The translations under genes and the position numbers were made by a program. The notes beneath the pieces were generated by a model that was not told the DNA's origin, searched no databases, and saw nothing but the letters and a program-made list of their open reading frames with translations. Positions 27,298 through 35,787 of a stretch of 64,000 bases of DNA are shown here, piece by piece. The DNA comes from Haemophilus sputorum CCUG 13788. Lineage in GTDB: Bacteria; Pseudomonadota; Gammaproteobacteria; Enterobacterales; Pasteurellaceae. The DNA is taken from positions 1-64,000 of the forward strand of contig NZ_AFNK01000053.1 of assembly GCF_000238795.1 (NCBI RefSeq), read 5' to 3'. Position 1 is the stretch's first letter; every line of letters starts with the position of its first letter.

Positions 27298-27885
27298 TTA
27301 TTTTTTCGCTTGTAATAACCATTCAACCGATTGGGCCAATAATTTCGTGCCTTGTACCGTTAAAATGGATTCTGGATGAAATTGGAAGCCACAAATCGGT
27401 AATGTCTGATGACGAACCGCCATAATAATATTTCCATAAGTAGCATTAACCACTAATTCCGCAGGAAGATCATCTCCCATCAATGAATGATAACGAGCAA
27501 CGGGCATAGGATTGTGAATGCCGGCAAACATGGCTTGGTTGTCATGATCAATTTTAGAGACTTTACCATGTAACACGGTGCCAGTATGGACAACCTCTCC
27601 TCCTAATGCCTCAATAATCGCTTGGTGGCCTAAACAGATGCCAATCATTGGCACTTCATGTTTAAGTTGTTTAATAATCTCAATTAAGTTTCCTGCTTCT
27701 GCTGGTGTGCCAGGGCCGGGAGATAGCGCCACAATACACTCTGGGGTATTACGCGCTTTTTCTAAAAAAGCGTCTAATGGGTAGTCGTTACGAAATACGG
27801 TAACTTGGTGGCCAAGGTCGCGAAATTGATCGACTAAGTTATAAGTAAAAGAGTCAAAATTATCCACAAATAAAATATGTGCCAT
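27298..27885 (-). CDS. trpG: Anthranilate synthase glutamine amidotransferase component
   Basis: 195 residues, class I amidotransferase. The catalytic Cys is in GICLGHQAI and the His-Glu pair in FQFHPESI; LSPGPGTPAEAG forms the oxyanion region. It supplies ammonia from glutamine to TrpE. A ribosome site GGAAAAT lies in the 10-bp gap after trpE. PabA is an alternative for such proteins, but adjacency to trpE decides it. Confidence 0.94.
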   Translation of the reverse strand: MAHILFVDNFDSFTYNLVDQFRDLGHQVTVFRNDYPLDAFLEKARNTPECIVALSPGPGTPAEAGNLIEIIKQLKHEVPMIGICLGHQAIIEALGGEVVHTGTVLHGKVSKIDHDNQAMFAGIHNPMPVARYHSLMGDDLPAELVVNATYGNIIMAVRHQTLPICGFQFHPESILTVQGTKLLAQSVEWLLQAKK

Positions 27886-27895
27886 GGGATTTTCC

Positions 27896-29446
27896 TTATT
27901 TGGTATTTACTTCGGCAATTGCTTTTAAAACTGCTCGGGCTTTATGTCGAGTTTCATCGGCTTCAGATTGTGGATCTGAATCTAACACTTCACCACAACC
28001 AGCTTGAACGTAAGCCATGCCATTTTGTACGAACGCAGAGCGAATTACGATACAGGTATCTAAGTCACCTTTTGAGGTTAAGTAACCCACGGCGCCCCCA
28101 TAACTGTGACGTTTTTGCTGCTCAACTTGATAGATAAGTTGCATTGCTTTAATTTTTGGCGCACCAGTGAGGGTACCCATATTCATGCAAGCTTGATAAG
28201 CGTGCAGTGCATCTAAGTCGTGGCGTAATGTTCCAACCACGCGTGAAACTAGGTGCATGATATGTGAGTAGCGGTCAATTTGCATTAAATCCACGACTCG
28301 GCGAGTTCCTGCTTCACTAACGCGTGCAACATCATTACGGGCTAAATCCACCAGCATTAAGTGTTCTGCAAGCTCTTTTTGGTCAAGGCGTAATTCTAAT
28401 TCTAAGCGAGTATCTAATTCTGGATCGATATTCCCGTGAGCATCAAAACCGCGCGGGCGTGAGCCAGCAATAGGATAGATTTCTAATTGTCGGCTTTGTG
28501 AAGTGTATTTCAATGCACTTTCTGGTGATGCACCGAATAAGGTAAAGTTTTCCCCTTGCATTAAGAACATATAAGGGCTTGGATTGTTAATTTTTAGCTG
28601 GCGATATGCGGCTAAAATGTTTGGACAAGGCAAGCTAAAACGGCGTGAGGGCACGATTTGGAAAACATCGCCAATGTTTAAATGATGTTTAAGTTGGGTC
28701 ACAATCGCTTTGAAATCTTCATCTTCAATATTGGTTTGCACTTCGCCTGAAGCAGCTTGTGTTGGAAGGCGTAATTCACAAGGTTGATATTTCGCTAATG
28801 TTTCACTAAAGGCTTTAGCTTCTTGCGTTAATGCGCCTTGTTCCTTTTCATCAAAACAGAAAGTATGTAAAACAGCTTGTTGTTTTTGGTGATCAACAAA
28901 GACCAATTGTTCAGCTAAATAGAAACTATAATTATGGCAACGTAAACCATCGTCTTTTAATTCAATGCCATCCATTGGAATAAAGTGCGCGACCAAATCA
29001 TAGCTGAATAAACCACCTAAATAGACCGCATCTTCAGATTGCGTAAAAAGTTGGCTGACTACGCGTAGCCCATCAAACACAGTACTCGTTTTTAATTTGC
29101 TATCTTCATCTAAGTGCTGGTTAATGGTTGGAAAGGTTGCTTGCAAGCGGTCATTTTTTTCTGAAAATTTGCAAATAGGCGCTGGAGAAAGTTGTGAGAG
29201 AGCTTGTGCTATCTGTGGTAAGACGGCTTGTCCATTTGCGGTTAATGCTTCAAATGTGACTTGTTGTGCATCACAAAAAATGTGAACGGCTGATTTTGCA
29301 AAAATAAGACTTTTTAAGCTGTTTTTACTTTGAATTTCCGCAGAATCGAGTAACAGCGTATGTGAACGATTGCTGCATAAATGATAAAACGCAACTGTGG
29401 TATCTTCGTAATAAGGAATCACAGTTTGTTGAATTTGCACGGTCAT
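27896..29446 (-). CDS. trpE: Anthranilate synthase component I
   Basis: 516 residues. Chorismate-binding enzyme domain from about residue 230 with IVPSRRFSL, NPSPYMF, GASPES, IAGSRPRG and GGAVGYL. The N-terminal feedback motif is LLLDSAEI, with the tryptophan-contacting Ser kept. It makes anthranilate from chorismate with TrpG ammonia. It is the first gene of a two-gene trpE-trpG unit with a TrpR-type operator and only about 24 bp of leader, too short for a peptide attenuator. Confidence 0.96.
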   Translation of the reverse strand: MTVQIQQTVIPYYEDTTVAFYHLCSNRSHTLLLDSAEIQSKNSLKSLIFAKSAVHIFCDAQQVTFEALTANGQAVLPQIAQALSQLSPAPICKFSEKNDRLQATFPTINQHLDEDSKLKTSTVFDGLRVVSQLFTQSEDAVYLGGLFSYDLVAHFIPMDGIELKDDGLRCHNYSFYLAEQLVFVDHQKQQAVLHTFCFDEKEQGALTQEAKAFSETLAKYQPCELRLPTQAASGEVQTNIEDEDFKAIVTQLKHHLNIGDVFQIVPSRRFSLPCPNILAAYRQLKINNPSPYMFLMQGENFTLFGASPESALKYTSQSRQLEIYPIAGSRPRGFDAHGNIDPELDTRLELELRLDQKELAEHLMLVDLARNDVARVSEAGTRRVVDLMQIDRYSHIMHLVSRVVGTLRHDLDALHAYQACMNMGTLTGAPKIKAMQLIYQVEQQKRHSYGGAVGYLTSKGDLDTCIVIRSAFVQNGMAYVQAGCGEVLDSDPQSEADETRHKARAVLKAIAEVNTK

Positions 29447-29470
29447 AGTATTTTTCCTACATTGATTTTT

Positions 29471-29504
29471 GCACTATTAAACTAGTACACAAAAAAGAAG
29501 TCAA
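29471..29504 (-). promoter_or_regulatory. trpEG promoter with TrpR-type operator
   Basis: On the minus strand TTGACT (29499-29504), 17-bp spacer, TTTAAT (29476-29481). The operator at 29471-29488, GTACTAGTTTAATAGTGC on the minus strand, overlaps the -10 box and differs from the trpD operator by one base. Confidence 0.88.
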
Positions 29505-29588
29505 GCGCTTTTCGATGGAATTTTGAAAAGCCTATAAATCAATAGACAAAAAGCGTATAATAAGCGCTATCTTCGTCAGGAGAACATC

Positions 29589-30206
29589 ATGAGTCAATTT
29601 TTTTATATTCACCCCGATAATCCGCAAACTCGTTTAATTCATCAAGCCGTCGAAATTATTAAAAAGGGTGGTGTTATTGTTTACCCAACGGATTCTGGTT
29701 ATGCGTTAGGTTGTGCAATTGGCGAAAAAGCAGCAATGGATCGCATTGTGGCCATTCGTCAGTTACCAGAAAATCATAATTTTACTTTGGTGTGTCACGA
29801 TTTGTCTGAGATTTCATTGTATGCAATGGTAAGTAATCAGTCTTATCGCTTAATTAAAAATAATACGCCAAATCCATACACCTTTATTCTACCGGCAACT
29901 AAAGAGCTGCCACGTCGTTTAATGACTAAGCGTAAAACGATAGGGATTCGTGTGCCAGATAATGCGATTGCTTTGGCATTATTAGAAGCTTTAGGTGAAC
30001 CGATTCTTTCTTGTTCTTTGATGCTGCCACATACAGAAGTGACAGAATCCGACCCAGATGAGATTCGAGATTATCTAGAAAAACGGGTGGAATTGATTAT
30101 TCATGGTGGCTATTTAAGTCAACAACCTACCACCGTAGTAGATTTAACAGACGAAACCCCTGTGATTATTCGCGAAGGGGCGGGTGATTTAACCCCATTT
30201 AATTAA
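29589..30206 (+). CDS. yciO: YciO, YrdC/Sua5-fold protein
   Basis: 205 residues. The YrdC/Sua5 domain shows [33 protein letters not shown] and [10 protein letters not shown]. YciO is a paralogue of the threonylcarbamoyl-AMP synthase TsaC/YrdC; its own activity is weak or uncertain. The family places it next to rluB, as here. TsaC is unlikely since its order and length differ. Confidence 0.88.
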   Translation: MSQFFYIHPDNPQTRLIHQAVEIIKKGGVIVYPTDSGYALGCAIGEKAAMDRIVAIRQLPENHNFTLVCHDLSEISLYAMVSNQSYRLIKNNTPNPYTFILPATKELPRRLMTKRKTIGIRVPDNAIALALLEALGEPILSCSLMLPHTEVTESDPDEIRDYLEKRVELIIHGGYLSQQPTTVVDLTDETPVIIREGAGDLTPFN

Positions 30207-30250
30207 ACATTTTATTGATAGACGCTTGTGAAAGCGACAAAGGAAACCGA

Positions 30251-31282
30251 ATGAAAACATTTCAAGTCTCACGCGCAGACAAAAAATTCGCAGATAAAAC
30301 GAAAAAAGCACAGCCATTTCGTGATGAAAAGCGCCCAACAACAAAACCATTAGCTAAGAAGCCTGCTAAACCAACTCAACTTGATGCAAATCATGCAGAA
30401 AAGAAAAGTAGCGTAGAAAAAAAAGCAAAAGTGGTAGGCGAAAAGCTGCAAAAAATCTTAGCAAGAGCAGGCCAAGGTTCACGTCGTGAATTAGAAACCA
30501 TTATCGCAGAAGGCCGAGTGAGTGTGGATGGCAAAATTGCAAGCCTGGGTGATCGCGTGCAAGTGAGTTCTGCCACGAAAATTCGTGTAGATGGCAATTT
30601 AATCAATTTAATTCCAACGCAAAAAGAGATTTGCCGTGTACTTATGTACTACAAACCAGAAGGGGAGCTTTGCACACGTTCTGATCCAGAAGGGCGTGCA
30701 ACCGTGTTTGACCGTTTACCTCGTTTAGTGGGTTCTCGTTGGATTGCAGTAGGGCGCTTAGATATTAACACTTCTGGTCTTTTACTGTTTACCACCGATG
30801 GGGAATTAGCTAACCGTTTAATGCATCCAAGCCGCGAAGTCGAGCGTGAATATTCAGTGCGAGTATTTGGCAATGTTGACGAAGCAATGTTGCAACGATT
30901 ACGTAAAGGCGTTCAACTGGAAGATGGCCCTGCAAACTTTAAACAAATTAAAGTGGTTGGTGGCACAGGGATTAACCAGTGGTTTGATGTAACTTTAACT
31001 GAAGGGCGTAATCGTGAAGTTCGCCGTTTATGGGAATCTCAAGGGGTAGAAGTGAGCCGCTTGATTCGTATTCGTTATGGAAATATCAAATTAGAAAAAA
31101 GTTTACCGCGCGGTGGTTGGGAAGAGATGGGACTTGAGCAAGTTAACTATCTGCGTGAATTAGTCGGTTTACCTGCTGAAACAGAAACAAAAGTGGATGT
31201 GACGAAAAACCGTCGTAGAGCGAACATTCGCCAAATCCGCAAGGCAGTAAAACAACATACCAAATATCGCAATAACAAATAA
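30251..31282 (+). CDS. rluB: RluB, 23S rRNA pseudouridine-2605 synthase
   Basis: 343 residues from ATG 30251, ribosome site AAAGGA. A ~75-residue Lys-rich N-terminal extension precedes an S4 RNA-binding domain ([18 protein letters not shown]), then the RsuA-type catalytic domain with [14 protein letters not shown], which holds the catalytic Asp, and [11 protein letters not shown]. RluE/RluF are alternatives, but the S4 domain and position by yciO fit RluB. The C-terminus is basic. Confidence 0.92.
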   Translation: MKTFQVSRADKKFADKTKKAQPFRDEKRPTTKPLAKKPAKPTQLDANHAEKKSSVEKKAKVVGEKLQKILARAGQGSRRELETIIAEGRVSVDGKIASLGDRVQVSSATKIRVDGNLINLIPTQKEICRVLMYYKPEGELCTRSDPEGRATVFDRLPRLVGSRWIAVGRLDINTSGLLLFTTDGELANRLMHPSREVEREYSVRVFGNVDEAMLQRLRKGVQLEDGPANFKQIKVVGGTGINQWFDVTLTEGRNREVRRLWESQGVEVSRLIRIRYGNIKLEKSLPRGGWEEMGLEQVNYLRELVGLPAETETKVDVTKNRRRANIRQIRKAVKQHTKYRNNK

Positions 31283-31293
31283 GCGAGCGAAGC

Positions 31294-32325
31294 ATGAAAC
31301 CAACATTCAAAGAAAAATCTGCTAAATTTCAACAAGGCAGTGAAAAGACCTCTCGCAATTTTAATGAGCGAAGCTTTAATGAACGTGATCAAAAAGGTTC
31401 AGAGCGTCGTGCTAAGCCAAAGGGAAAATTTGCAAAAGATTCGGCAAAACAGACCGCTTACAGCTACCCTTCAGAAGGCCGAAAAGCCAGTGGTGAAGGA
31501 AAAGTGAAAATTTTAGTGAAAGGTGGAAATCCGTGGCAAGGTGAGAAAGAGAAAAAAACGGGGCCACTTTCACCACGCGCACCAGAAAAAATTAAGAAAA
31601 ACCGTGCTGAAGAAATGAAAGTTTATGGCGAAAATGCTTGCTTAACTTTATTTCAACAACGTCCACAAGCAATTGTTCGTCTTTGGGCAACGGTTGAAGG
31701 TGCCAAAAAATTAGGCGAAGTAACGAGCTATTTAGCTGCAAATAAAAAAGCTTATCACGTTGTAGATAAAGCAGAAATGGAACGGGTAACGGGCACGGAA
31801 CATCATGGCGAAATGTGCTTGTTAGTGAAAAAAGCGCCTGCGTTGACTTTAGATGGCTATTTACAAGTGCCACGTAAACAAGATTGTTTGGTTCTGTTAG
31901 ATTGTGTGAACAATGCGCAAAACGTTGGCGGAATTGTGCGTACTTGTGCATTTTATGGCGTGAAAGGGGCAATTGTTGAATCGGCTGATTCGTTATATTC
32001 AAGTGCGGCAGCGCGTGTGGCAGAAGGTGGATTAGAATTTGTTCGCCCACTTGAAACTAAACATAAAGAAATTGCTTTTGAACAATTAAGAAAAGCAGGG
32101 TATCAAATCGTGCATTTAACGCGTAGCAAACAGGCGAAATCTTTAGCGCAAACAACATTAAATGAAAAGGTTGTTTTTGTATTAAGTGAAGTGATGAGCC
32201 AAGAGTTAAGTGAGCAAGATACCTCTGTTCAACTTTCATTTGCTAATCCGCTGAACAGTGGTTTGAACATCGCAGTGAATGCAGGTGTGTTACTGAATCA
32301 ATGGTATCAAACGTATTGCTTATAA
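31294..32325 (+). CDS. yfiF: YfiF-like SPOUT RNA methyltransferase
   Basis: 343 residues. A ~105-residue basic, disordered N-terminus is followed by an SpoU substrate-binding domain (VYGENACLTLFQQRP, ANKKAYHVVD, GTEHHGEMCLLVKK) and the SPOUT knot with LLDCVNNAQNVGGIVRTCAFYG and SGLNIAVNAGVLL. This matches E. coli YfiF, a probable tRNA/rRNA 2-O-methyltransferase whose exact target is unclear. It begins 11 bp after rluB. Confidence 0.88.
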   Translation: MKPTFKEKSAKFQQGSEKTSRNFNERSFNERDQKGSERRAKPKGKFAKDSAKQTAYSYPSEGRKASGEGKVKILVKGGNPWQGEKEKKTGPLSPRAPEKIKKNRAEEMKVYGENACLTLFQQRPQAIVRLWATVEGAKKLGEVTSYLAANKKAYHVVDKAEMERVTGTEHHGEMCLLVKKAPALTLDGYLQVPRKQDCLVLLDCVNNAQNVGGIVRTCAFYGVKGAIVESADSLYSSAAARVAEGGLEFVRPLETKHKEIAFEQLRKAGYQIVHLTRSKQAKSLAQTTLNEKVVFVLSEVMSQELSEQDTSVQLSFANPLNSGLNIAVNAGVLLNQWYQTYCL

Positions 32326-32334
32326 TGGATAAGA

Positions 32335-32357
32335 AATCCCCATGGGGATTTTTTTAT
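32335..32357 (+). terminator. Terminator after rluB-yfiF
   Basis: The palindrome AATCCCCATGGGGATT is followed by seven T. Confidence 0.88.
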
Positions 32358-32540
32358 AGAGAATTTCCCTTTGAGAGGTGCTTGAAAAAACGGCAGATAA
32401 TTAAAAATGTGTAGATTTAATTTAGCCTAGCTTTACTTTATGATAATAATCGGGTATTTTGGCTTTCCCGTTTTGGGATCTTGAAGTGTATAAAAAATAC
32501 ACGCTAATCTAACCAATTGAGCAGACCAATGGAGTTAACT

Positions 32541-32972
32541 ATGGCTGAACAAATTACCCCTTCAAATGACGTGCTTCTTAAAGCCGTCCACGATACTTTA
32601 GTTATTTCAACCACCGATTTACAAGGTGTCATCACTTACGCAAATGATCTTTTCTGCAAATTAACCGGCTACTCTCGTGAAGAGTTAATCGGTCAACCAC
32701 ATAACTTAGTACGCCATCCAGCTGTACCAAAAGAAGTTTATAAAGATATGTGGGATACGATTCAAGCAGGTAAAATTTGGACTGGTATCGTGCCTAACGT
32801 AGGTAAAGGTGGCGTGGTGTATGTTGTTGATACAACCGTTCAGCCAATTTTTGATGCAGAAGGTAAAATCACTAGCTACATTAGCGTGCGTCGCGTAATT
32901 AACGACTTAATGCAAAATTTCGACGCGGTAGAATTATCAAAAGAAATTTTTGACGATTTCTACGACAAATAA
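32541..32972 (+). CDS. Free-standing Aer-type PAS sensor protein
   Basis: 143 residues from ATG 32541 (GGAG six bases upstream). It is almost entirely one PAS domain closely resembling the N-terminus of E. coli Aer: STTDLQGVITYANDLF, GQPHNLVRHP, KIWTGIVPN, and ITSYISVRR. In Aer this domain binds FAD and reads redox state. Here there is no HAMP, methyl-accepting, kinase or GGDEF part; only a ~25-residue acidic tail (DDFYDK) follows. The gene is monocistronic, with its own terminator. It may pass a redox or oxygen signal through protein contact. The 180 bp upstream contains no other gene; a weak CGGG/CCCG hairpin lies near 32449-32472. Confidence 0.82.
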   Translation: MAEQITPSNDVLLKAVHDTLVISTTDLQGVITYANDLFCKLTGYSREELIGQPHNLVRHPAVPKEVYKDMWDTIQAGKIWTGIVPNVGKGGVVYVVDTTVQPIFDAEGKITSYISVRRVINDLMQNFDAVELSKEIFDDFYDK

Positions 32973-32978
32973 GATTTG

Positions 32979-33006
32979 AGCGTGCCGAATTGGCACGCTT
33001 TTATTT
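32979..33006 (+). terminator. Terminator after the PAS gene
   Basis: AGCGTGCC-gaatt-GGCACGCT followed by T-rich sequence. Confidence 0.9.
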
Positions 33007-33035
33007 TATTGTGCTTATAATGTTAAGGAGAAAAA

Positions 33036-34595
33036 ATGCGCAACGAGATTCAAAAAATTTATATAGCTTATGCATCAGAATCTGGCAATACCGAAGTTTT
33101 GGCAAAACAATTAGCGAATGAAGATTGGTTAGCCGCTTATTCGCCTACCTTAGCCACATTAAATGAATTTAATTTAAATCAACCGAAAGAGAACGATTTA
33201 TTATTAGTTTTAACCAGTTCTTTTGGTGACGGTGAACCACCTGCAAATGGGGATGAATTTGTAAATAATTTAGAAAATTTAACCGCTTTACCCTGTTATT
33301 ATGCCGTATTTGGTTTGGGTGATGTCACTTACGATAAATTCTGTGGGTTTAGTAAACAAGTTGATGAGTTATTGTTAAAAAAACAAGCTAAACCATTTAT
33401 TGCGCGCGTAGATGCAGATTTAAATTATGCAGAAATTTTTAAACAATGGTTGCCATTATTACAACAAACATTAGCTCAAGTAGTAGATTTACCAAAAACG
33501 CATACTCTTTCTGTCAAAGTTTATAATGAGAAAACCGTTTATCAGGCAGAAGTTTTAGAAGTTAAACATTTAGCAGCATCAGATCCAGCCGTTTATCATT
33601 TACGCTTATCTTTAGCGGATAGTGGAATTTTCTATCAAGCCGGTGATTTAATTTATGTTCAGGTTGAGCAACCAGATAATGAATTAGCAAATTATGTAGA
33701 TTGGTTTAATAACCTAGAAGCAAAAAATTTATTAGCGAAAAAAGAGCTACGTTTATTAAGTAAAAATGTATTACGTGATTTAAATAAAATTTTAGACCAT
33801 GCAGAATTAAAAAATTTACTGAAAATCTCTAATAAAAAAGCATTAGAAGCGTATTTATATGGTCACGATTTATTTGATGTATTAACTGATTTTGATGCAG
33901 AGAAAAAGGTAACGTTAGAGAATTTAGTTGAGATTTTACCAAACTTAACCGCGCGTGCTTATTCGATTAGCTCTTGTGGTAAAACGCATCCAGATTATGT
34001 TGATTTATGTGTACGTCATGTTCACTATCAATTAAATGACAGAACTTATCAAGGTACTGCAAGTGATCAGTTAGCTAAAGTTAAAGTCGGGCAAAAACTT
34101 TCTGTTTTTGTGAAATCTAATCCAACCTTCCACTTACCGAAAGTATTAAATGCACCGGTTGTGATGATTGGCTCAGGTGCGGGCATTGCGCCACATATTG
34201 GTTTCTTGGAATATTTTGCTAATCAAGATAAGCCAAGTGCAAGCTATTTGTTCTTTGGTGAACGCTATCAGGCAAAAGATTTCCTTTATCAAGAACAATT
34301 AAAAAACTATCGGCAAAATGGTGTATTAACACAGCTTTTCACCGCGTTTTCACGCGATCAAGCGGTCAAATTTTACGTGCAAGATGCAATTAAAGCACAA
34401 GGCGAATTGATTTGGCAATTGATTGAACAGGGCGCTTATTTCTATCTTTGTGGTAGTAAATCGATGAGTAAAGCAGTGGATGAAGCGTTAATTGAGATTG
34501 CTGATCAAATCGGACACCAGCCTTATGTAGATGATTTCAATAATATTATCGCAACGCTGATTGCTGAAGGGCGATTATTTAGAGATGTTTATTAA
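33036..34595 (+). CDS. CysJ/P450-reductase-like diflavin reductase
   Basis: 519 residues. N-terminal flavodoxin domain (ASESGNTEVLA, LTSSFGDGEPP, VFGLGDVTYDKFC, residues ~9-145), then the FAD-binding domain with RAYSISS, and the NADPH domain with IGSGAGIAPHIGFLEYF, YLFFGER, YLCGS and the terminal RDVY. This is the layout of sulfite reductase flavoprotein and P450 reductase, carrying electrons NADPH-FAD-FMN to a partner. It is shorter than E. coli CysJ (599) and no cysI or cysH adjoins, so the acceptor is unknown. It is unusually AT-rich in codon choice. Single gene with a terminator. Confidence 0.85.
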   Translation: MRNEIQKIYIAYASESGNTEVLAKQLANEDWLAAYSPTLATLNEFNLNQPKENDLLLVLTSSFGDGEPPANGDEFVNNLENLTALPCYYAVFGLGDVTYDKFCGFSKQVDELLLKKQAKPFIARVDADLNYAEIFKQWLPLLQQTLAQVVDLPKTHTLSVKVYNEKTVYQAEVLEVKHLAASDPAVYHLRLSLADSGIFYQAGDLIYVQVEQPDNELANYVDWFNNLEAKNLLAKKELRLLSKNVLRDLNKILDHAELKNLLKISNKKALEAYLYGHDLFDVLTDFDAEKKVTLENLVEILPNLTARAYSISSCGKTHPDYVDLCVRHVHYQLNDRTYQGTASDQLAKVKVGQKLSVFVKSNPTFHLPKVLNAPVVMIGSGAGIAPHIGFLEYFANQDKPSASYLFFGERYQAKDFLYQEQLKNYRQNGVLTQLFTAFSRDQAVKFYVQDAIKAQGELIWQLIEQGAYFYLCGSKSMSKAVDEALIEIADQIGHQPYVDDFNNIIATLIAEGRLFRDVY

Positions 34596-34602
34596 ATAAA
34601 GT

Positions 34603-34637
34603 AAAAAAGCTGAAATCATCAAGATTTCAGCTTTTTT
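34603..34637. terminator. Bidirectional terminator between the diflavin reductase and DUF421 genes
   Basis: AAAAAAGCTGAAATC-atcaa-GATTTCAGCTTTTTT: a symmetrical hairpin between convergent genes. Confidence 0.92.
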
Positions 34638-34639
34638 AT

Positions 34640-35275
34640 TTAGGATTGTTTATATAAATGAGGAATCAGTTTTCCATTTAAATATTCTCCAATATAAACT
34701 TGTTCAACGGTTATTTGATTTTTTTCTAATTCTTGTTTTACCCAATCTTCATCTCGGTTGAGCAGTTCTAAAATATCCGAATCAATTTGTCCATCAATAA
34801 TTAGTGGATAACGCAAATCTTCATCGCCATATTGAATAATAGAGATTTGCCCATTTTGCTCGATGACGGCACGTTTTACTGTGGCGATTTCATAAATTCC
34901 AGCTGCACGTAATTTGAACATTAAATCATGTGCTGAAATGCCATTTTTCATACATTCATCAATTTGAACTTTTCCATTTAGAATTACCCATACCGGTTTG
35001 CCATCAATAATATTTTTCACAAATTGGTTATGGTTTTTAATAAATCTTAGGGTAAATACTAACAATGTCCATAAAATAAGTACTAAGATAAATTGCAATA
35101 TACCGATATTATCATTGTAAATGACTGCACCAATAATTCCACCTAATACATAGTTTTGTACTTGATCCATGGCAGAGGTAGGGGCTAAATTGCCTTTTCC
35201 CATTAAATTAATTTGAAGAATTAACCCGATAATCCCAATAGTTAATTTTATGGCTAAGAAAGAGTAACTTTCCAT
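34640..35275 (-). CDS. YetF-like DUF421 membrane protein
   Basis: 211 residues. Three N-terminal hydrophobic segments (about 5-24, 40-58, 61-80) are followed by a cytoplasmic or surface DUF421 domain with GKPVWVILNGKVQID and DLMFKLRAAGI, as in Bacillus YetF/YrbG proteins. Function unknown; these proteins are often near spore or envelope functions in Firmicutes. Start overlaps the upstream gene stop by one base and has AAGGAG in that gene, so the two are translationally coupled. Confidence 0.85.
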   Translation of the reverse strand: MESYSFLAIKLTIGIIGLILQINLMGKGNLAPTSAMDQVQNYVLGGIIGAVIYNDNIGILQFILVLILWTLLVFTLRFIKNHNQFVKNIIDGKPVWVILNGKVQIDECMKNGISAHDLMFKLRAAGIYEIATVKRAVIEQNGQISIIQYGDEDLRYPLIIDGQIDSDILELLNRDEDWVKQELEKNQITVEQVYIGEYLNGKLIPHLYKQS

Positions 35276-35730
35276 TATTTGTTCTCCTTATCAATAAGAT
35301 TGATATTAGAATTAACTAAATTAATATCTGATAAAGTATAGGCAGTAAAGTCATTATTAAAATGAACTTCAAAATATTTACTTTTAATCCCAATAATCAT
35401 TCCATTAGTTAATTTTTGGTCATTAACTATCAGATCCTCATTTTTTAACTGCTGATTATCTCTTACTGAATTTAGGAATGTGATAATTTGAGAACTATCA
35501 TTGGCATAGATTTGATTTTGCTCATATTGAGTATATTGAATACCAAGCAATAAAATAATAAGTAATAAAGAAATAATGCTTAAATCCCGATATTTACTTT
35601 CTATACGATGGCGTAAATACAGTGTAGAAGCTAATAATAAGGTACCTAGGGTAACAAAAATAGCAATGTATTTTAGATAATCCTGAAAATACATTTTATT
35701 TTCTAAATAAAAGTAAGTGAAAAAAGACAT
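35275..35730 (-). CDS. DUF3290-family membrane protein
   Basis: 151 residues with two membrane segments (about 17-38 and 50-66) and an extracytoplasmic C-terminal domain. The N-terminus FFTYFYLENK...DYLKY is that of DUF3290 proteins. In Lactobacillales, DUF3290 and DUF421 genes are commonly neighbours, as they are here. The coding sequence is very AT-rich even for this genome. Function unknown. Confidence 0.8.
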   Translation of the reverse strand: MSFFTYFYLENKMYFQDYLKYIAIFVTLGTLLLASTLYLRHRIESKYRDLSIISLLLIILLLGIQYTQYEQNQIYANDSSQIITFLNSVRDNQQLKNEDLIVNDQKLTNGMIIGIKSKYFEVHFNNDFTAYTLSDINLVNSNINLIDKENK

Positions 35731-35752
35731 ATGCCCTCAGCTTATATAATAG

Positions 35753-35780
35753 AAAAATGCAGGGAATCCCTGCATTTTTT
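35753..35780 (-). terminator. Terminator after the lipoprotein gene
   Basis: AAAATGCAGGGA-at-TCCCTGCATTTT with flanking runs; placed at the end of the leftward lipoprotein gene and just before the DUF3290 gene. Confidence 0.9.
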
Positions 35781-35787
35781 ATGTGAA

